Under the pieces are notes generated by a model that saw only the letters and a program-made list of their open reading frames with translations, was not told where the DNA came from and made no database searches. 64,000 nt of DNA from Paraspadella gotoi (lineage: Eukaryota > Chaetognatha). The DNA lies in the NCBI GenBank assembly GCA_051294375.1, contig CM119271.1, positions 14,700,770 to 14,764,769 of the forward strand, in the 5' to 3' direction. Shown here piece by piece: positions 56,776-64,000 of the stretch. A program made the position numbers and the translations under genes. Every line of letters begins with the position of its first letter. Positions within the stretch are counted from its first letter, which is position 1.

Positions 56776-58817
56776 CAAAGATTTTCCTCTTCCTCTTCCT
56801 CGTCGTCATCTTCCTTGTATTCGATGTCGCCGTCGACGAGATCCATGTAAGCCTTTCCCAAGTGGAGACATCCGCCTTGAGTTAAAGAGAAAATAGGGGA
56901 TTATCTTATTTTTATATTTTCATTTTTATATATCGTAAATATATTGTTGTTTGTTATAAAATAAAAACTCTCTGCTTTGTACACGAATTCCGAAACGCAA
57001 CGAAAAGAAAGGAAATTACATAAATACTTAACTATTTTTTATACTTTATTTTACTCTATTCATTCTATTTCAGGTAAAATTTTACTTTCCCCGACCGGGG
57101 TTTTGGCGTCTTTTGAAAAACCTTTTAAAAATACTTATTTTTAAAAATAATTGAAAAAACCACGGTCGGCGAAAGTAAAATTAAACCCTTTTTGAATCCA
57201 TTTTATTCTTTTGAAAACTATTATTTTTAACAAACCACCTTAATCTTTTTAAATCCAATAATTTTTTCTAAAATCCATTTAATTTTTGAAAAATCATAAA
57301 ATCCATTATAAAATAATAAAATCCATTTCATTCTTTTTACATCCATTTCATGCTTTTGAAATCCATTTAATTTCTCAAATTCTATACAGAAGGCTTCATA
57401 TTATAAAATGTGGTACTGTGGACGCAACAAGTTTGGTCAACCTTGGTCAAACCACAGTACCCCTTTTTTGTGATCAGAATCTGTTCCTACTAAACTACCG
57501 TATCGAATTTCATGAAATTTTACATTTAGAGTTCTAATGACAATATAAATGGAACTATCGAGGCGAATTTTAATATTCAACCTCTGACAAGAGATACAGG
57601 GCCCTGGGGCTTTTTTTATAATTTTTTTAGTAGAATCAGGTTCATCGATGTTTTAAACATACAAAAATATTTTTTAAAACTAAAATTAATAATTTTTTTG
57701 CTAATTAATCGGTGTTTGAAGATGCATGGTTCATCGTTTTTCTCCAAATTTTCCAGAATTATTCCAAATCTGACTTGAACAGCTGATGTTCATGAAGCTG
57801 AAACTTATGGTAAACTAATGTTTTTGTGGAAATAAATACATTTTTGTGGAAGAGTAAACATCTGGGCAACTGTTCAAAACAAAACAAAAATTAAAAATAA
57901 ATTTTGACCATTTTTTGCCCTCATGAGTGACCCCTACCGGGCCCCATATCTCGGCTCAGGGGTCAAATATTGAAATCTGCCTGGATATTTCTATTTCTAT
58001 TCACATAGGGATCGTTCATACCAAATTTCATTAAAATCTATTCAATAGTTTTTTCGGAACGTGTTCTAGTCACAAAAAAGGGGTACCACATTTTATAATA
58101 TGAAGCCTTCTGTATTTAGTTATTTACTGTGTTCTTTTCAAAATCCACATTCAATCTACAAAAATTCACACTCCGTCTAGAAATTTCCGCCCCAACCACT
58201 GCACCTACCGGCGAGCGTGGCACCGAGCATCATCTGAGGCACGGTGTGCGTGATTTTGTCTGCGGAGAGTTTTTTGGCGATGGCGCAGATGAGGAAGGAG
58301 CCTTGAACGAAGATGGAGCTGAGCCCGATCGCGAAGAACGCCCTCTTCCTGTCCGACACTTGCTTCAGATGCGGCCTGAGCCCAATGGGAGGGAAATTGA
58401 AAGGATTTGAAGGGGAGAATGAATATAGGAATGAATGAATATAGGAATATATGAATATATGAATGAATATAGGAGGGTGTCAGTGGACGCGGAGACCTGT
58501 CGTAAATCCACATCCCCACGCCGGCGCAAGAGGACATCCACAAAGAGTTGCGGACGGTGTCGCTCCAAGCGCCAAAGTACTTGAGAACCGAGGGGTCCAT
58601 CAACTTTGGGGGACAAAGTAAAAAAAAAAAAAAAAAAATAGAAAGAAGCAAATTAAAAAGCATCGAGGAGGAGGAGGAGACTCACGGTGGAAGCGAAGGC
58701 GGTGAGACACGCGGACGACGCGATTGGGAGATACTTGAAGACGATATCCCGCTTGACGGCGCTCTCCGACCTCTTGAGCTCCACCACGGAGGCGAGATCC
58801 TCCATCGACGACTCCAT
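56775..58817 (-). CDS. Small multi-pass membrane protein, unknown family
   Basis: Four exons, 58817-58686, 58603-58497, 58375-58209, 56875-56775; 168 residues, all phases agree. Three or so hydrophobic segments are visible: FKYLPIASSACLTAFAS, SLWMSSCAGVGMWIY, and FFAIGLSSIFVQGSFLICAI. The segment KYFGAWSDTVRNS and the block YDRRPHLKQVSDRKRAFFA look conserved and likely family-defining. The C-terminus is acidic (DDDEEEEEENL). I could not match it to a named family. Intron 3 (56876-58208) is unusually long and carries a MITE and a 726-bp transposon. Confidence 0.65.
57072..57186. mobile_element. MITE, TTTTACTTTCGCCGACC family, copy 3
   Basis: TTTTACTTTCCCCGACCGGG at the left and, inverted, CACGGTCGGCGAAAGTAAAA at the right, with GGCGTCTTTTGAAAAACC shared with copy 2. 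About 115 bp, in intron 3 of the small membrane gene. Confidence 0.68.
57387..58112. mobile_element. TA-flanked DNA transposon with long perfect terminal repeats
   Basis: Left end CAGAAGGCTTCATATTATAA plus AATGTGGTAC, matched without mismatch for about 30 bp by the inverted right end. TA flanks both sides (57385-57386, 58113-58114). There is no transposase in 726 bp. A relic is at 38316-38525. Confidence 0.8.
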
Positions 58818-59220
58818 CCGGCGACGAGGTCGAGACACGAAAGTTAAAAAAAGGAGAACAAAAAAAAAAAGTCGCGGTAAAAAAGGCTGAGAACGGTAAG
58901 GAGGATTTTTAAAGAGAAAACTTTTGCGTTTGTTGATTAGCGTAGTTAAGAATTCATTTGGAGTGAGTGGAAAATCTTTTTCTGTATCATGACTGACTGA
59001 CTTAGTGATGCGTGGAAGAACGATTGAAACGAAAAATTTGGGAAAATTTATTAACTTCGTATTAAGAACAAACGAAAATACTGCAATAACAAAAGTAAAA
59101 CTAAAACGGAGCCTGCCACAAACTTTCTCCAAGCTTTAATAATTTAATGAATTGAGCACAATAAAAAATAAAAAAAAATAAGCGGACGAAAAAAAAATAT
59201 TAATACTCCAAATTAATCAT
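58818..59220. other. Intergenic spacer
   Basis: Between the small membrane gene start and the ATMIN stop. Nothing recognised. Confidence 0.4.
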
Positions 59221-62200
59221 TCACAGCTGTAAGATGCTTCCCTCTAAATTCACGTGATCCAACATAGGAAAACAAGTTTGAGTCTGTGAATCCGTGAGGG
59301 AAAAGTTTTCTGCCAAACCGCCGACTTCATTCCCTCCCTTAGCCCCGCCCCCTTTCTCTCCGCTCGTCGTCTGCACCCCCTGATGCTGCTGCTGCTGGTG
59401 CCGCGCGCGATGCCGCGGCCTTCGGTGCGTTCCCTCAAGGAATCCTCCGGGCGTCAAAGTCGCGGCAACCGACGCCGTCGTGGGCGAGGACTCGGACGGC
59501 GTCGACTCGGGCGCCAGAACCTCGACGCAATCCTCGGCGTCTTCCTCGTCCATGGCGTCGAGGTCGGCGAGATAGTCCACCTAATTTAGGGTGGGACACT
59601 TGAGCCCTCAGTTTCTTCAAGAGATACCCGATAAATAAATAGTTTTAAATATTAATTTAACATTACTAATCTACAAGGAACTGTAGTAGGTTCATACCTC
59701 TTTTAAGACATTTTGAATCGAGTGACTATTATATGTATTATTCATACTATATAATATATATTATATAATACATATAGTTGTATTAACTAACCAAATCGGG
59801 AAAGAGATCGTCGGTAGTTTGCGTCTCCGTGTTGGCGAAGAAATTGACATCTTCGCCGGAAACGAACCCCACCGGCTCTGAATCCAGCGTCTGCGTCTCG
59901 ATGTGAGTCATGAAGATCGGCGCCGCGCGGGCGACGCCGTCCGCTGGCGACGCGAGAAGAGTGTCCCCGGCTGCGGCTGCTGCGGCGTCCTCCGGATAAC
60001 GCAGCGGTGAAGCGGCGGGCGGCGGGCAAAGACCTGAGAGCGACCAGAGGCCTTCGAGTACGGCGAGAGAGATGTCCGTCTGAGTCTCAATGTTGAAGGA
60101 AGAGGAGGCGTCCACGGGTTTGTTGATGAAAGGCTTAAGGGGATCGTCAATTTTGACGTCGACTGGAGAAAGAGTCACGTCTCTGAAATTGGGGGAAAGG
60201 GTTAAAAATTGTCTTAATTTGCAGTAATACATTAAACTCAATTTGCATGTTGTCGAACTGAAAATAAATATCCCTTTCAAAGGCCTTTGATTTTTTTATT
60301 TTACAAATGCAATAAAATGAAGTACGAGTAAAGGAACTCTTATGGCAACAGCCGGGTTGCCTATGATGCCCATTGGGATGGGGCATCTCACTGTTGGCTT
60401 TGGGGGCTTCCGACCCTCAGTGACGCATCCAGTCACTGGCGCGGTTACCCTAGGACGGTCTCGCTTTGCCAACGCAGTGGCCAATGGGATTGGCTGAAAG
60501 ATGGTGGACGTGAGGCGGTGTGAATATGTTACCGCCACACTCTCAACCTTCGTTAAATAAATAAATAAATAAATAATAATGATAAATAAATAAATTCGTT
60601 CATTTATTTTTTTAAAGACGACGCAAGGGAGTTGGGATTCAGGAATTTATAGATGATAAAACATGGACATCACCTGCCGACCAAGAGCCTCTCCTCGGTC
60701 TCCAACCCGCAACAGGTAGTCGAAGCCTCGGCCATCTTCTTGTCCATCAAAAAGCTTTCCCTCGTCTGGGTCGAGATGCTCTCGAAGATGGAGTCGAACT
60801 CGAGGAGCATGGAGCGCGTCGACACGTCCGTGGATTCGCAGAGAGTCGCCGGCGTCGACGGAGGGCGAGCGGAAGATGGGGCGACGCCGAGACATGAACG
60901 CATGTCGGCATGAGTGCCTCGTGAGGCGGAAAACTAAACGATAATAATAATAATAATAAATTAAGTTTGTTATTGCTATACTTAACACTAAAAAGTTAAA
61001 CGAAAACTAGTCCTATTAAATCTTCGATACCTTAAAACGTTTTTCTCCCCCTCCTCTTCCTCCTCCTCCCCTCTTCCCCGCCACCCTCGTTTGCGTCTCG
61101 TTATGCTTCTTCTCCTTCGTCCCCGACGCCGCCTCCTCCCGACAAAACCGACGGGCGCGTGGGCTGACTTGAGCCCCGCGTGACTGGCGATCCGGCGCCG
61201 CGGCGGCTGTGGAGGCGGAGCGGCGGAGGCCAAAGAGGGCGTCGACGGGCTGAGGAATCTCCACGCGAAGGGTGCCTTCGATGGTGAGATCCTTGGAGGT
61301 TTGAGTCTCCGCGCTGGATTTGTTCGTCGAGGAGGAGAGGACGTTCGGAAGAGGATGATGGGGTTCGTCCTGGGATTTCGGGTCAAGCGGGAAAAGAATT
61401 AGTTGGGTCTTTACTTTTTAATGAGTTGGGTCTTTAGTCTTTAATGAGATCATCTCTGACATCAAAGTTTCCCAGTCAAATGCCAAATGAAATTGAATTC
61501 GTCAATTTCATTTGCATATCGCAGTAATTTATTAGAAATATAGTATTTTTGTGGTAGAGCAAGAGCTATCAGGCGGCTAACTTCTAAGAATGATTCTTAA
61601 ACAAATATAAAACCCCCTTCGCACCCATACAAGGTGATTAGTACATACCGTGTCACTGTCAGTCATCAAAAAATATCTTATGAAAAACAAAGAGGTCCCT
61701 GGCCTATGCCTTGAAATCAAATCAACCCAAAAAAGGGTCCAATCTGTAAGAAGGAACCTGATTCGGGGTGTGATTCGCCTCTCGCGACTCGGAAGTCGAG
61801 ACAGAAGACGTCCCCGGCGAAGTCGACGGACTCATCATCAACGATGGCTGTCGAGAAAATATAAAATGAATAAGAAACCCAAAATATCGTCAATGAAAAT
61901 TGCTATAAATAAATAAATAAGCTATCTTGCCCCTGATTTAGGACAGGCTATAGTGTATTAAGGCCTTAATCTCTCTAACAAGATAATAACAAAGTACGGA
62001 GTACAATATAAAGTAATCCGCTATATAATACTTAAGGGAGTGGTCTTTTCATACAATTGAAAAATTCTTTGAAATATTAAAATACTTCAATGATAGGGAA
62101 GCCAGGTACTCTGGGAGTGAATAAACTAGACTAAGAGAGACTTGCTTAAAAGATTGCAGGGACCTGTTATGTCATTATCTTGTAAGAGTGATGGAGGCCT

Positions 62201-63040
62201 TAAACCAGCAAAGCAGGAGGTCCAAAGTCAGGAGCAAGATAGCTTATTTGTTAAATGAATGGATAATTTTTATATTGGTTTTACCAATTTCATAGCAAGC
62301 TTTCAATCAAGATTCCTTCGCCGTCTACAGTTTAGTAACTCCCTAAGTTCCTGGCTTCATATTTGAACACCCCCCCCACCCACCTTGGGCAGGATAAACC
62401 TCTTCGTCTTTCCATCATGGATCGTCTCGCCAACTTCGTCAATGAGACTGACGAACTGCAACGCGTTCTGCACGATCGTGTGCACGATCTTCCCGTTGCC
62501 TCGGAACGTGGTTCGCAAGGGGGCGTGGAGACGGCGGCAATGACTGTCCAATGCGGCCAAATTAGCGAAGGCGGCGCCGCAAAAGACGCAGGTACCGGGG
62601 ACGCCGCATGATTTGCGGTGGCGCGAGAGATCGCAGGCGCGAGCGAAGGAGACGCCGCAGTCGACGCACGAGTGACTCCGCGGTTCGTGCATTCGATGAT
62701 AATGTTTGCGCAGGAGAGAAAAGGAGGCGAAGAATTTCCTTCCGGCGCCGAGATCGTCGCCGACGCCGATAAAATAAGGACAGACGGAAACGGGACAAAA
62801 GTAACGAGTTTCGACGACCTTCTCGCCGCTGGTCTCTCGGGTGAGTTGAGATCGGGCCAGCAGCAGCTTTCGGTCCTTCTCGTCGGCGACGATCTTATGG
62901 GTCATGACCAGGTGCATTTTCAGCATGCCCTCGTGCTTGAAAGCCTTGCCGCAGCCGTCCACCGGGCAAACCGGTTCGCTCGTAGACCGGACGAGCTGTT
63001 CGGGAGGAGGGCAGACGCAATTAAAGACGGCGTCGGCCAT
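59221..63040 (-). CDS. ATMIN: ATMIN / ASCIZ zinc-finger factor with LC8-binding TQT motifs
   Basis: Six exons: 63040-62384, 61847-61758, 61369-61031, 60933-60674, 60182-59792, 59580-59221; all phases agree, about 698 residues. Exon 1 encodes four C2H2 fingers: CPVDGCGKAFKHEGMLKMHL, an atypical CPVSVCPYF...LLRKHYHRMH, CVDCGVSFARACDLSRHRKS, CVFCGAAFANLAALDSHC. The rest is disordered and holds seven TQT motifs: AETQTSK, NETQTRV, STQTRES, IETQTDI, IETQTLD, TETQTTD, SQTQTCF. TQT sites bind the dynein light chain LC8 (DYNLL1), and ASCIZ activates that gene with feedback through these sites. Zinc fingers plus a TQT array make the orthology strong. Exon 2 (30 residues) is the least certain. Intron 4 carries a retroposon-like repeat and intron 1 a foldback repeat. 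Confidence 0.93.
60335..60600. repeat. Retroposon-like repeat with AAAT-rich tail in ATMIN intron 4
   Basis: A 200-bp GC-richer block (GCAACAGCCGGGTTGCC...TGTTACCGCCACACTC) in AT-rich intron DNA ends in (AAAT)n at 60555-60600. GC-rich body plus simple A-rich tail is typical of non-LTR retroposon 3' ends. No coding sequence and no second copy in this window. Confidence 0.5.
61913..62252. repeat. Foldback repeat in ATMIN intron 1
   Basis: AATAAGCTATCTTGCCCCTG...CTCTAACAAGATAAT at the left and its inverted relative (ATTATCTTGTAAGAG...CAAGATAGCTTATTTG) at the right, arms of about 70-100 bp. One arm also occurs in BTF3 intron 2. Confidence 0.65.
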
Positions 63041-63611
63041 CTTTGAAGACCCTTTACCGTCGAAGAAGAAAATTGTTTTTTTATCACTGAGTGAAAAATA
63101 ATAAGTAAAAGACGATAACGATTCAAAATTATGTCTACATTTTTTCTTTCATTAACAATGTTTATATTAAAAGGCTGGTATTTTTTTGACTAGTTCAACA
63201 TAAGAAAATTACACTCGAGACGAAGGCCTTTTATTTTGTGTGTGGGAGAAAAGAAAAGGAGAAAATGAAGACTTGAGCGAAAAGAAAAAGCGATGAAAAT
63301 AAATATAAGGTTTTGTCGAAATGGAATGTCTTGATATCTTTTTTTGTCTTTTCTGCTTAGCAAGCTTTCTGGACGTAAGGCGCCGGGGGGTTATGATAAG
63401 GAAAGACTTTCCAGTAAGAAAGTTTCTACGCTGAGGCGATAACGATCAGAGCCTCAAAATTCTGCGTAATTCTCAGAGAGAAAAAGGTCAGTTCATTTTA
63501 GCGAAAAATCCAAGTTGCGGTTGTACGGTTTTTCATGTTACTCTAGGTCGTTCGATGTCTTCTAATCATAGTTCACCTTGAAAAAAAGTTTAGTTACAAA
63601 ACAGATTCCAA
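63041..63611. other. Intergenic spacer
   Basis: Between the ATMIN start and the SLC33A1 stop; nothing recognised. Confidence 0.4.
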
Positions 63612-63876
63612 TCAGATCTTCCAGGCTTCCGCGTCGAGACTCTGCAGCCTTCGCACTCTCGCTCGATTGAGGTGCAGCCAGAGAAATCCGACGACGAGGC
63701 AGATGATAGACTCGACGTAGTAACCGTCGACGACGCCGCACGACGGGCAAATCCAAGATGGCGGATGAAGGGACAGGGACTCGACGAACCAAAGCGCCAA
63801 GGTCGCCGGCCAATTCCCGCCCAAGTTGGATATAGTGTTGAGGAGGGTCATGTATGTCCCGCCGTAGCGAGGGTCG
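63612..63876 (-). CDS. SLC33A1: Acetyl-CoA transporter SLC33A1, last exon
   Basis: Terminal exon in phase 2 after a GAAG acceptor; upstream exons lie outside the window. The 87 residues begin SDPRYGGTYMTLLNTISNLG and continue GNWPATLALWFVESLSL, CPSCGVVDGYYVESIICLVV. The motif GGTYMTLLNT.SNLGGNWP and DGYYVESIIC are diagnostic of the ER/Golgi acetyl-CoA transporter. The loop between them is shorter than in vertebrates but keeps CPSC. The C-terminus (RLQSLDAEAWKI) replaces the longer basic tail. Confidence 0.9.
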
Positions 63877-64000
63877 CTTCGACGGAACAAGGGAAAGGGG
63901 GGGGGGAAGTTAGAATTTTTAATAAAAGAGTATGACTGTCTAAAAACAAACTGTAAAAAGGCTAACTATAAGAGGGTATATTATCCTAATATGAGACAAG

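Overview
This is a nuclear window from an invertebrate animal. The genes have spliceosomal introns with GT-AG (and some GC-AG) borders, GC-rich coding exons set in AT-rich intergenic DNA, and a metazoan-only repertoire (beta-catenin, SUMF1, ATMIN/ASCIZ, an mTORC2 PRR5-type subunit). I cannot place the species more precisely. There are three assembly gaps (10632-11313, 11982-12828, 37779-37788).

Left third (1-19,800): gene-poor and repeat-rich. It holds an intronless SLC6-type transporter (minus), an orphan terminal exon near 9.9 kb, and a large forkhead-domain gene (14.8-18.2 kb, plus) whose N-terminal half is a heptapeptide tandem repeat. Between them lie TA-flanked inverted-repeat transposons, a complete miniature LTR retrotransposon (TRIM) with primer-binding site and polypurine tract, 22-bp and 26-bp minisatellites, and large inverted repeats whose arms carry hammerhead-ribozyme motifs of the kind known from Penelope-like elements.

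Middle (19,800-35,600): beta-catenin (plus, six exons, intact phosphodegron); a PRR5/Protor-type mTORC2 subunit (plus) with two GC-AG introns; a single-exon Ser/Pro-rich protein (minus); a BTF3/NAC-beta-like gene with a long acidic tail (minus); the RNA polymerase III subunit RPC10/POLR3K (minus); and a two-RRM protein (minus).

Right (37,700-64,000): a densely packed run of minus-strand genes: a Par-6-like PDZ scaffold, an orphan acidic/basic terminal exon, an alpha-1,3-fucosyltransferase, a BTB-BACK-MBT chromatin-type protein, SUMF1, ZNF593/Bud20, single-exon RAD17, a small membrane protein, ATMIN/ASCIZ with seven TQT motifs for dynein light chain LC8, and the last exon of SLC33A1. SUMF1, ZNF593 and RAD17 are separated by only about 100-170 bp.

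The genes form no single pathway; the main shared theme is transposable elements in introns and intergenic DNA. The most interesting signals are the hammerhead-bearing inverted repeats (one relic sits in a beta-catenin intron), the TRIM, the BTB-BACK-MBT domain combination, and the repeat-expanded forkhead protein. Exon borders were derived by eye from splice sites and reading-phase agreement.
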